From NCBI RefSeq assembly GCF_001856685.1, contig NZ_CP017812.1:1984001-2048000 (forward strand): a DNA stretch of 64,000 nucleotides, read 5' to 3'. The DNA is from Boudabousia tangfeifanii (GTDB lineage: Bacteria; Actinomycetota; Actinomycetes; Actinomycetales; Actinomycetaceae). A program made the position numbers and the translations under genes. Shown piece by piece: positions 16,087 through 24,313 of this stretch. Below the pieces are notes generated by a model, which had not been told where the DNA came from, did not search any database, and saw nothing but the letters and a program-made list of their open reading frames with translations. Position 1 is the stretch's first letter. Each line of letters begins with the position of its first letter.

Positions 16087-18870
16087 TCAGCGAGTGACAA
16101 TCTGGTTGTTCTGCAAGCGATAGAGGAACGCGATCATGGCGTCGCGGTGTAGCTTGCCTAATGGACGGTATTCCCGTCCCTTTGCTGCAGGGTAACCAGT
16201 GGTGATCTTGGCGCGTTCCATCCAGCGGATGTCTTTCTCAAATAGGTCGCTGGAGGTGTCAACTAGCTTCGACTTTTCGGAGACAACCCCGTCTAGTTCA
16301 CCCAGTCCTGGAGCTACTGCCTTGGGGAACTTGAGGGCAAAACGGTGAAGGAAGGCGGCCATGGCGTTACGGTCGATGGTGCTGTCGCCACGAGCGGTGC
16401 CATCACCCCAACCAGTCATAATGCCGGTCTGCTTGGCCCAGGTTAGAGCCTTAGCGAACTGGTGGTTGGCAGGAACGTCCTTGAATGGACCCTTGGCCGG
16501 AACCTTAACCTTTGGGCTGCCGGATAGACGGTACAAGAAGGCGGCAACAGCTTGACGCTGCACGTCTGCCAGCGGACGGAAGGTGCCATCGGCCCAACCA
16601 GTGGAAACGCGGGTCTTCTTGGCCCAAGCGATTTCACCAGAGAACTGCATGTTTGGAGCCACATCCTTGAAACCTGCATTCTTGACCACTGGCAAGGTCT
16701 TCAATTCAACCACCTTGACGGGACAAGCCTTACCCGAATCCTTGGCAACACCAAAGTCGTGGGTAGACTTACCACCAGCAAACTGGAAACCAGGCTTAGC
16801 CTTAACCACCAAACGACCATCAACCAAAGACCAAGCCAACTGAGCCGAATCCTTAGGCAAAACCCAAGAAGCATTACCAGCCCCACAAGGATCATTCACA
16901 CCAGGAACCTCAGGCAAAGCAACAGTCTTCACACAAGCCTTACCCGAATCCTTGGCAACACCAAAGTCGATCTGTTCTTTTTCATTGCTAAAAAGGTAAC
17001 CCTCTTTAGCAGTTGCGATCAGATGTCCATTTTCCTGTTTCCAAACAATTTGGCTGTCATTTTTTGGCACATCCCAGCGTGCATTATCTGGACCACACGG
17101 ATCCTTCACACTCGGGCTCTTGGGAATCGGAATCTCTTTAACACACCAATCTTTCATTAAATAGGTTAATTTATCTCGCCCATTCGCAAATTGATATCCT
17201 TTATTTGCGGCAACAAAAGCTCGATGATATGTATCATCTTTAGTCCATAAATAACGGTTATCCTCTGGGAATACCCACTTACTATCCCAAAAAGATCTAC
17301 AGATAGCTTTTGGATTTTTCGGGATTTCCAAACAAAGTCTTCCAGAATCAAGAGGCGGCTTTATTCTCACTTCTTTTTGTCCATTTTCGAAGACATAGTT
17401 CTGAGCAGCTACAAGCAAAACTCCTTTACCCTCTGTTTTGATTTCATAGGCGTCAATCCTATCCGCCCTTGGGTCCTCTGGAGAATAAGCAGAATCTAAA
17501 TCATAAACCTTTGGGGCTTCTATAGATTTGAGATCCCAATATGCGTTATTTACTCCACAAGGATCAACAACCGAAGGTTTAGGTATGTTAACTTTACCCA
17601 AACGATGCATCAAAGCGTAAAGTTCAATATCTACAGACGGAACATCATTTGGTGATACTCGATGAGTTAGTTCACTATCATAGAACCATCCTCGGAATTC
17701 ATAACCATCTAATACTTTCGGTGTAGGCAGGTCTCCTAACTTGGTTCCCATTTTCACATCGACAGGATCAAGATCTTCATACAAGGACGACTCTCGGAAA
17801 TAAACCTTCAGACTAGACGACCCCTGAATCTGCTCCTTCGTCTGATAAAAACGAACATAGTCGATAACAAGTTCAGAATCTTCATTTGAAATTTTATTGA
17901 TATCAGGGGATTCGTCACTCACGATTGCATGCGGGGTGAACCCAGATGTGAGAAAAATATTACGATGAGTATCGAATGGAAGCATCGGATTCTCTAATCG
18001 AGCACGACTATAGAACCGATCATAAACGTTATATCCCCATTTACTATCGATCACTATATCTTCATCACCATATGTATAAAAATTATGGAAAAAATTTGTA
18101 TTGGCAGATGAGGGAATAAAGGCACTTCCACTACCTGTCGACTCAACAAACTCGTCATTACGAACAAGTGAAAATTTTATTCCTTCCTTACTCCATAAAA
18201 TTTTGTCAAAAAAATTTGAGTCATAGTCTTTATTGCGAACTGTATCATCGGAGGTTATTTCCATTCGCATACCATAATCCGAAATAACGCCACTCGTTAT
18301 TTCTGGTTCCCCACCATACTGGGCAGCTTGGGTAAAAATGAATCCTTTCGAGTCATCAGTTCCCTCACGCTCTGCTTTTCGAAGTCCATAAAACGAGGAA
18401 ACCCCGTTAGTACGGGGAAAGTTGACCCCGATCTCCAAATACCCATATCTAAAAGCAGCTTTAGATTTTAAGAATGGGCTGATTACTTTGGCAACTCTGT
18501 CGTAAAAATCTTTATTCGACTTATTCTGGTTTTTTATTGAGTGAAGATGCAATTGTCCATCTTCTAAATAAACTGTAGATTTTTGTTGATTGTTTGGGAT
18601 CGTAATATTGTTATAAAAACTATTCTGATTATAGGTTGAGTCAACAACGTCTTTACCAAGTTCCCATTTACTACTGTCTAATTTGGTACCGTTGAACTCA
18701 TCATTGAATACGAGTTGGTAATCTTTGCCATCAATGTTGAGATGTTGGGGTACACCGTCATCATCAGCTGCATTTGCGACTGGAGCGACCCCAATTAGTG
18801 GAGTAACGAGTGTTAATGCCATCGCGACGAGCGATGCAACTCCCACCAGCTTGGTACTGATTCGTTTCAT
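16087..18870 (-). CDS. Exported SLH protein with GH16-like domain
   Basis: A 927-residue surface protein. Signal peptide 1-34 (ANA cleavage); a GH16-type glucanase-like domain about 45-350 (QLVFNDEFNGTKLDSSKW, later LEIGVNFPRTNG and the final VIDYVRFYQ); an InlB-type repeat about 355-425 (GYEFRGWFYDSELTHRV); four cysteine-paired repeats starting DPCGxxNAxW; and three SLH modules at the end ([12 protein letters not shown]). SLH modules anchor proteins to wall polymers. The expected GH16 catalytic motif ExDxxE reads GEPEITSG (about 187-194), so at least one catalytic acid seems missing and it may only bind glycans. ATG 18870 has GAAAGG upstream. The GH16 part is A+T-rich, the SLH end is not, suggesting a chimaera. 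Confidence 0.82.
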   Translation of the reverse strand: MKRISTKLVGVASLVAMALTLVTPLIGVAPVANAADDDGVPQHLNIDGKDYQLVFNDEFNGTKLDSSKWELGKDVVDSTYNQNSFYNNITIPNNQQKSTVYLEDGQLHLHSIKNQNKSNKDFYDRVAKVISPFLKSKAAFRYGYLEIGVNFPRTNGVSSFYGLRKAEREGTDDSKGFIFTQAAQYGGEPEITSGVISDYGMRMEITSDDTVRNKDYDSNFFDKILWSKEGIKFSLVRNDEFVESTGSGSAFIPSSANTNFFHNFYTYGDEDIVIDSKWGYNVYDRFYSRARLENPMLPFDTHRNIFLTSGFTPHAIVSDESPDINKISNEDSELVIDYVRFYQTKEQIQGSSSLKVYFRESSLYEDLDPVDVKMGTKLGDLPTPKVLDGYEFRGWFYDSELTHRVSPNDVPSVDIELYALMHRLGKVNIPKPSVVDPCGVNNAYWDLKSIEAPKVYDLDSAYSPEDPRADRIDAYEIKTEGKGVLLVAAQNYVFENGQKEVRIKPPLDSGRLCLEIPKNPKAICRSFWDSKWVFPEDNRYLWTKDDTYHRAFVAANKGYQFANGRDKLTYLMKDWCVKEIPIPKSPSVKDPCGPDNARWDVPKNDSQIVWKQENGHLIATAKEGYLFSNEKEQIDFGVAKDSGKACVKTVALPEVPGVNDPCGAGNASWVLPKDSAQLAWSLVDGRLVVKAKPGFQFAGGKSTHDFGVAKDSGKACPVKVVELKTLPVVKNAGFKDVAPNMQFSGEIAWAKKTRVSTGWADGTFRPLADVQRQAVAAFLYRLSGSPKVKVPAKGPFKDVPANHQFAKALTWAKQTGIMTGWGDGTARGDSTIDRNAMAAFLHRFALKFPKAVAPGLGELDGVVSEKSKLVDTSSDLFEKDIRWMERAKITTGYPAAKGREYRPLGKLHRDAMIAFLYRLQNNQIVTR
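16723..16969 (-). repeat. 37-bp identical direct repeat inside the GH16-like gene
   Basis: The same 37 nt occur at 16723-16759 and 16933-16969, 210 bp (70 codons) apart. They encode the conserved joint between DPCG repeats. Identity at DNA level points to recent duplication or gene conversion. Confidence 0.8.
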
Positions 18871-18930
18871 TAAGAACACCTTTCAACCAAAATAAGATGT
18901 GTCGGGCGCTACTTTGTTAGCGCTAGCGAA

Positions 18931-18959
18931 ACTTTATCGAGCAGTTAAATAAGCGACAA
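18931..18959 (-). promoter_or_regulatory. Promoter of the GH16-like SLH gene
   Basis: TTGTCG (18954-18959), 17-nt spacer, TAAAGT (18931-18936). The same element with 17-nt spacer lies before the second SLH gene. Confidence 0.6.
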
Positions 18960-18986
18960 CCCCAAAATCATGCAAAAAACAAACTT

Positions 18987-19055
18987 TAACATTCTGTTAC
19001 CAAATCGTGGTTATCACATCATAATCACGTAGGACAAAAGACCAATTCAAAACCC
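18987..19055 (-). promoter_or_regulatory. Upstream regulatory module shared by the SLH genes (copy 1)
   Basis: A palindrome TAACA-TTC-TGTTA (18987-18999) lies 28 bp before the -35 box, and a 26-bp conserved block (19030-19055, beginning TAGGACAAAAGACCA on the plus strand) lies 31 bp further upstream. Copy 2 has the same parts at almost the same spacing. Confidence 0.65.
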
Positions 19056-19069
19056 TATTCAGATACAGC

Positions 19070-19105
19070 AAGGGGTCCCAACCTCGATTTTGGTTGGGAC
19101 CCCTT
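19070..19105 (-). terminator. Terminator of the HNH nuclease gene
   Basis: AAGGGGTCCCAACC (19070-19083) and its exact complement (19092-19105) enclose an 8-nt loop, 28 nt beyond the stop codon. It lies just upstream of the conserved block of copy 1 and would insulate the two SLH genes. Confidence 0.7.
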
Positions 19106-19133
19106 GAAATAGATTCAGTTATCTTCAGTTGAG

Positions 19134-20690
19134 TTAGAGGCCTCGTGGGCGACGCTCACAAGCTACACCGTCACGATCACCATCTAGACCTGGACGGTAG
19201 CCAGGCTGTCCCTTGTAAAGTGGGGCTTTCCCTGCTTTCCATGCGGATCGGCAGTTCTTGAAGTAAACCGGGGCTGGCTTGGGGGCCGGCTTGGGCTTTG
19301 GCGCAGGCCGCGGAGCTGGCTTTGGCGCGGGCTTAGGTGCCGGCTTGGGAGCAGGCTTCGGCACTGGCACTGGCTTGGGTACCGGCTTCGGCTTTGGTGC
19401 CGGCTTGGGCGCGGGCTTTGGTGCCGGTTTAGGAGCAGGCTTTGGCTTGGGCTTCGCAATTGGAAGCGGTGCCGACTTACAGTTGTTAACCACTCGTAGC
19501 ATGGCTTCCTTTTCAGGCTGGGTCACCCACAAGTTGTACTTGGCTTTAACTGCGATCTGTCGTGCCACATAAGAGCAACGGAAAGCCTTATTGGCTGGCA
19601 ACCAAGTAGCAGCGTCACCGTCGCCCTTCTGCTGGTTTGCTGGGCCATCGACTGCAAGGAGGTTCAAAGGATCGTTGGCGAACTCTTGGCGAACGTCCTC
19701 GGAAAGCAACTGGGCACCAGTCTGCCAAGCATTCGACAAGGCAACCACGTGGTCAATCTGAACCTTCGAAGAAGTATCCTGACCGCGCTGGAAATCAATG
19801 CCCTTACCCGTGTACGGATCGGCCAAGTGACCAGTGAGAACCACACAATTCTTGGTATTAGGCTTGAAAGTTACTCGTGTCAGGTCGCGACGAAGAATGT
19901 CATTACGAGTATCGCAACCATTGCGGTCAGCATCGAACCAGCGCTGGCCGAACATTTCGCGCGAGTAACCAGTCTTCGGTGCTCGCCCCTTTACTGCCAA
20001 GCTGTTGAGTAGACGCAAAGTCTCCTTATCAACTCGTAAGTGACCGAAGTGCTTATTCAAGTTGAAGAAGAAAACAGCAGTAGCGTCACGTCCGACCGGC
20101 ATGTGTGGACGGTAGGTATTATCCGACCAACCATTGGACAAGCCGCGCGAACGCATCCACATGATGTCGCGATAGAACTGGGCCGAGGTCGGAACGTCCT
20201 TAAAATTCTTAACCTCATCCAACTTTAGTTCGGCAGTATCGCGCGACAAACGATGCATGAAAGCAGCCATGGCCTCACGAGAAATCAACTCACCTGGACG
20301 GTAGGTTCCATCCGGCCAACCGGAGGTAATCCCCTGCTCCTTCATCCAACAAATATCGCCAGCAAACTGGCTCCAAGAAATATCCTTAAAGCAGTTACGA
20401 TCAGACGACGGCTGAGCATGCATGAAACGACGCACAAAAGCCGCCATAGCTTCACGCGAAATCTTCGCGGTAGGACGGAAAGTACCGTCAGCCCAACCAG
20501 AAGTAATCCCCTGGTCAACCATCCAAGTAATCGCCCAAGCGTGATCAGTGTTCGCCTGCACGTCAGCAAAGTGAGGAACGAACGGGTAATCCGAAGGTGC
20601 AGCCTGGGCAACCCCAGCAACCGCATTCAAACCAACCAAAGACATTGCGGCAGGGATCGTCACTGCCACCAGTTTGTGCCAAACTCTCAT
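19134..20690 (-). CDS. Exported SLH-anchored HNH nuclease with Excalibur domain
   Basis: A 518-residue exported protein. Signal peptide 1-30 (AQA cleavage); three SLH modules about 35-215 ([30 protein letters not shown]); a DUF1524-type HNH nuclease about 225-410 with [18 protein letters not shown], the QIDHVVAL motif carrying the catalytic His, and [19 protein letters not shown]; a Pro-Lys-Ala linker about 415-475; and a C-terminal Excalibur domain with the calcium-type loop [10 protein letters not shown]. It should cut nucleic acid at the cell surface, for nutrition or against foreign DNA; the role is inferred. ATG 20690 follows GGTGAAA. It shares its upstream module with the GH16-like gene. 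Confidence 0.88.
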   Translation of the reverse strand: MRVWHKLVAVTIPAAMSLVGLNAVAGVAQAAPSDYPFVPHFADVQANTDHAWAITWMVDQGITSGWADGTFRPTAKISREAMAAFVRRFMHAQPSSDRNCFKDISWSQFAGDICWMKEQGITSGWPDGTYRPGELISREAMAAFMHRLSRDTAELKLDEVKNFKDVPTSAQFYRDIMWMRSRGLSNGWSDNTYRPHMPVGRDATAVFFFNLNKHFGHLRVDKETLRLLNSLAVKGRAPKTGYSREMFGQRWFDADRNGCDTRNDILRRDLTRVTFKPNTKNCVVLTGHLADPYTGKGIDFQRGQDTSSKVQIDHVVALSNAWQTGAQLLSEDVRQEFANDPLNLLAVDGPANQQKGDGDAATWLPANKAFRCSYVARQIAVKAKYNLWVTQPEKEAMLRVVNNCKSAPLPIAKPKPKPAPKPAPKPAPKPAPKPKPVPKPVPVPKPAPKPAPKPAPKPAPRPAPKPKPAPKPAPVYFKNCRSAWKAGKAPLYKGQPGYRPGLDGDRDGVACERRPRGL

Positions 20691-20779
20691 AGTTTCACCT
20701 ATATCTGTAATGTCGTCCCCAATACCGAGGGCGGCTGACCAAAACCACAACAGTCACAAAATGACCGTCACGAGGCGAA

Positions 20780-20808
20780 ACTTTATCCACACGTAACCTC
20801 GGCCACAA
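20780..20808 (-). promoter_or_regulatory. Promoter of the HNH nuclease gene
   Basis: TTGTGG (20803-20808), 17-nt spacer, TAAAGT (20780-20785), followed by TTCGC as in the sister promoter. The leader would be about 80 nt. Confidence 0.6.
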
Positions 20809-20836
20809 CCCAAACGCTCCACCAATTCCTTGACTT

Positions 20837-20905
20837 TAACAATCTGTTATCAAAACGTTTTACTTGCATACTAACCAGATAGGACAAAAGACCATTTCAA
20901 AACCC
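20837..20905 (-). promoter_or_regulatory. Upstream regulatory module shared by the SLH genes (copy 2)
   Basis: Palindrome TAACA-ATC-TGTTA (20837-20849), 29 bp before the -35 box; then the 26-bp block at 20880-20905, identical to copy 1 at 25 of 26 positions by eye and again 31 bp beyond the palindrome. The rest of 20691-21063 holds no gene. Confidence 0.65.
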
Positions 20906-21063
20906 AAGCAGCTGCAATGCCACGGACACCCACACGATAAAACAGAACCGTCCCGCCACCCCGTCCCAAAAACTGTTTTCTCTAAACAGCAAGCAAAAAA
21001 AGAGGAAAGCGATAAACTTTAGTTAAATGCAGTGCCGCTCACACTTTTTAGTTAAAGGGGTTA

Positions 21064-21336
21064 ATGATGTTTACCGCGAATAGCTTGCAGAACTTGTCGA
21101 AGAAAACCGTACTTTGGGCAGTTGGGTTTTATGTTCTGTCCATCTTGGGTGCGGTCTTGCTGCCTTATTTGGCTCAATGGGGTTTCGAGCAGCAAGGCCA
21201 GCATGCCGTGGTGGGCACCCCCGTCATGTATTTGGCTAACATGGTGCAGGCCCTACATCTAGAGATCATGGGCAGTATCTTGCTATCGCTTGCGATCTTT
21301 AGCCACCTTGCCGCAAAGTCTCTTAGCGAAAGCTAA
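21064..21336 (+). CDS. Small two-helix membrane protein
   Basis: A 90-residue protein with two clear hydrophobic helices (VLWAVGFYVLSILGAVLLPYLA and LEIMGSILLSLAIFSHLAA) joined by a short polar loop. No family was recognised. AAAGGGG precedes two consecutive ATG codons (21064 and 21067); spacing slightly favours the second. It stands alone and ends before a bidirectional hairpin shared with topA. Confidence 0.7.
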   Translation: MMFTANSLQNLSKKTVLWAVGFYVLSILGAVLLPYLAQWGFEQQGQHAVVGTPVMYLANMVQALHLEIMGSILLSLAIFSHLAAKSLSES

Positions 21337-21360
21337 ACCCCAAAAGTAAGACCAACCAAG

Positions 21361-21399
21361 AAGTGGTGGGTAGGTTCAGATCGAACCTACCCACCACTT
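21361..21399. terminator. Terminator between the small membrane gene and topA
   Basis: AAGTGGTGGGTAGGTTC (21361-21377), loop AGATC, and the exact complement (21383-21399), then TTT. A 17-bp perfect stem between convergent genes. Confidence 0.8.
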
Positions 21400-21414
21400 T
21401 TAGTTAGCGCTTGT

Positions 21415-24216
21415 TTACTCGGCTTTTTTCGTGGCCGTCTTTTTAGTAGCGGTCTTTTTGGCCGTGCTCTTCTTGGCGGTAGTTTTCTTCGTGGTGGTCT
21501 TACGGGTAGTGCGCTTCTTAGCTGGACCCTTGGCACGCTTTTCTGCTAAGAGTTCGAAGGCACGTTCCTCGGTAATCCCTTCAACCGTTTCTGACTTGGG
21601 CACCGTAATATTGGTGACCCCGTCGGTAATGTAGGGCCCGAAACGACCGTCCTTAATCTTCACTGGTTTACCGCTAACTGGGTCTTCCCCGAACTCGCGC
21701 AATGGTGGTACCGCGGCGCGACGTCCTCGGGTCTTCGGCTGAGCATAAATCGCCAAAGCCTCATCCAGCGTGATCGTCAGCAACTGCTCCTCATTCTCCA
21801 AGGAACGCGAGTCGCTTCCCTTCTTCAAGTAAGGACCAAAGCGACCATTCTGGGCGGTAATCTCTTCCCCATCGGCAGGGTCCTTGCCAACCACGCGCGG
21901 CAAAGACATCAACTGCAAGGCCTGTTCCAAAGTAACCGTGGACAAGTCCATCGTCTTAAAGATCGAGGCAGTACGCGGCTTCGGCTTAGCCTTCTTGCGA
22001 CCCTTCGCCGGCTTCTTTTCGCCCTCGGCTGGAGCAGCCTCTTCCGGTTCTTCCGGCAAAATTTCAGTCACGTACGGTCCATAGCGACCATTCTTCGCCA
22101 CAATCATGTGCCCGGTTGCTGGATCCACACCCAACTCGCGACCATCGTCCGCATTCTGGGCAAAAATCTCGGCAATCATTTCGGCAGTCAACTCGTCAGG
22201 AGCCACCCCATTCGGGACGGACGCCCTCGAACCATCAGCCTTCTCCAAGTAAGGTCCGTAGCGGCCCACGCGCACATTCACGCCCTCGCCAACTTCCATC
22301 GAGTTCAATGCACGAGCGTCAATCTCACCCAAATCCTCAACTTCACGTTGCAAACCGCCCGGCAGTGCCTTAGTCACCGGCAAGTCGCCCTCGCCTAGGT
22401 AGAAAGCACCCAACCAGTCGGGGCCGTTAAGCTCACCCGAAGCAATCAAGTCCAGGTCGCGTTCCATCGAAGCAGTGAAGTCATAATCGACCAAACCACC
22501 CAGGTTATCTTCCAACAAGCGAGTCACCGAGAACGCCAACCAAGACGGAATCAGCGCCTGGCCGCGACGCTCCACATAACCACGATCCATAATCACCGAA
22601 ATCGTGGCAGCATAAGTCGACGGGCGGCCAATCCCCAACTCTTCCAGCTTCTTCACCAAAGAAGCTTCCGTGTAACGAGCTGGCGGGTTCGTGTCGTGGC
22701 CATTAGCCTGCGCCGAATCAGTCTCCAACGCGTCACCGGCACTGACCTGCGGCAAACGAGTATCCCCATTGGCCTTAGGACGCTCTTCCTCATCCCGGCC
22801 TTCCTCATAGGCGGCCAAGAAGCCCTTGAAGGTCACGATAGTGCCCGAAGCGCTCAAAGTTGCCTGGACATCCTGTGCCTGCACACCGAGGGCGTCCTCG
22901 GCCCCCAAAACGGCGGACAAGTCACCCAAAGGTGCTTGCACGCTGAGCGTGGCCGTCTGCACGGTCGCCGGTTTCATTTGCGAAGCCACCGTGCGCTTCC
23001 AAATCAAGTCATACAAAGCAAACTGGGCGCCAGTTAGCTGCCCCTTCACCTCGGTGGGGCGACGGAAATTGTCACCCGCTGGGCGAATAGCTTCGTGGGC
23101 TTCCTGCGCACCCTTCGCCTTCTTCCCGTAATGGTTCGGGTTAGCCGGCACATGGTCCGCGCCATACAGTTCAGCCGCCTGACTACGGGCCGCCGAAATT
23201 GCTTGAGTCGACAAATCCGTCGAGTCAGTACGCATGTAGGTAATGAAACCGTTTTCGTACAAAGTTTGAGCAGTGCGCATCGTATCGCGCGCACTCATGC
23301 GCAGCTTACGAGAAGCCTCCTGCTGCAAAGTAGAAGTGGTGAACGGTGGTAACGGACGACGCTGCGATTCCTTCGTCTCCAAACCAGAGACCTTCGCCGG
23401 AGCGCCAGCCAAAGCATCCGCAATCGCTTTCGCGGCAGCCTCACCCAAATGCACCACCGACTGCTTTTGCGAAGCAGGACGCAATTCGCCCGCATCGTTA
23501 AAGTCACGGCTAGTGGCCACGCGATGATCGCCCAAAGCGGTCAATCGAGCAGTAAATAGGCTTCCCGCATCAGGGCCCGACTGTGGCAACAAATCTGCCG
23601 AAACATCCCAGTAGTTTGCCGACTTGAAAGCCATGCGTTCGCGTTCCCGGTCCACCACCAAACGGGTAGCCACCGACTGCACACGCCCTGCCGACAAGCC
23701 GGCACCGACCTTGCGCCACAACAGTGGGGAAACTTCATAGCCAACTAGGCGGTCCAAAATGCGGCGAGTTTCCTGGGCATCCACCAGGTTCGTGTCCAGA
23801 TCCCGCGGATTATCCAAGGCGCGACCAATCGCTTCCTTAGTAATTTCGTGGAACACCATGCGCTTAACTGGCACCTTCGGCTTCAATACCTCCAGCAAGT
23901 GCCACGCAATCGCTTCCCCTTCGCGGTCCTCATCAGTGGCCAGATAGAGTTCGTCAGCTTCCTTCAACGCCTTCTTCAAAGCGGTGACTAGCTTCTTCTT
24001 ATCCGGGTCAACCACATAGTAGGGTTTGAAACCGTCATTAACATCCACCGCGAACTTGCCATACGGCCCCTTCTTCATGGTGGCCGGCAGTTCGGACGGC
24101 TGGGGCAAGTCACGAATGTGCCCAATCGACGCTTCTACGGTGAAATCTTTACCCAAGAAAGTGCCAATGGTGCGCGCTTTGGCGGGAGACTCGACGATCA
24201 CAAGTTTGTTTGCCAA
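21415..24216 (-). CDS. topA: DNA topoisomerase I
   Basis: Relaxes negative supercoils by single-strand passage. The 933-residue protein opens with the TOPRIM sequence KLVIVESPAKARTI, has DEDREGEAIAWHL (metal-binding acids) near 110 and the active-site region FITYMRTDST with the catalytic Tyr near 330. C-terminal repeats of the type GRFGPYLKKG, GRYGPYVTE and GRFGPYITDG replace zinc fingers, followed by a lysine-rich tail, the actinobacterial form. The TTG at 24216 is preferred because AAGGAAAG lies just upstream; ATG 24234 is the alternative. It is separate from tmk-holB, which it accompanies in many relatives. Confidence 0.96.
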   Translation of the reverse strand: MANKLVIVESPAKARTIGTFLGKDFTVEASIGHIRDLPQPSELPATMKKGPYGKFAVDVNDGFKPYYVVDPDKKKLVTALKKALKEADELYLATDEDREGEAIAWHLLEVLKPKVPVKRMVFHEITKEAIGRALDNPRDLDTNLVDAQETRRILDRLVGYEVSPLLWRKVGAGLSAGRVQSVATRLVVDRERERMAFKSANYWDVSADLLPQSGPDAGSLFTARLTALGDHRVATSRDFNDAGELRPASQKQSVVHLGEAAAKAIADALAGAPAKVSGLETKESQRRPLPPFTTSTLQQEASRKLRMSARDTMRTAQTLYENGFITYMRTDSTDLSTQAISAARSQAAELYGADHVPANPNHYGKKAKGAQEAHEAIRPAGDNFRRPTEVKGQLTGAQFALYDLIWKRTVASQMKPATVQTATLSVQAPLGDLSAVLGAEDALGVQAQDVQATLSASGTIVTFKGFLAAYEEGRDEEERPKANGDTRLPQVSAGDALETDSAQANGHDTNPPARYTEASLVKKLEELGIGRPSTYAATISVIMDRGYVERRGQALIPSWLAFSVTRLLEDNLGGLVDYDFTASMERDLDLIASGELNGPDWLGAFYLGEGDLPVTKALPGGLQREVEDLGEIDARALNSMEVGEGVNVRVGRYGPYLEKADGSRASVPNGVAPDELTAEMIAEIFAQNADDGRELGVDPATGHMIVAKNGRYGPYVTEILPEEPEEAAPAEGEKKPAKGRKKAKPKPRTASIFKTMDLSTVTLEQALQLMSLPRVVGKDPADGEEITAQNGRFGPYLKKGSDSRSLENEEQLLTITLDEALAIYAQPKTRGRRAAVPPLREFGEDPVSGKPVKIKDGRFGPYITDGVTNITVPKSETVEGITEERAFELLAEKRAKGPAKKRTTRKTTTKKTTAKKSTAKKTATKKTATKKAE

Positions 24217-24313
24217 GATTCTTTCCTTGCCCATCCTAGATTGGTTAATATTGTCTTCACTCTATCGTACAAACCTTGCCCCGCAAAAAGTCGCGAGTCA
24301 AGTTTGTGAACAA

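Noticed and set aside
19280..19450. Short-period DNA repeat as a mobile or CRISPR-like array
   Set aside because: It is coding DNA for a Pro-Lys-Ala linker; the period is that of codons.
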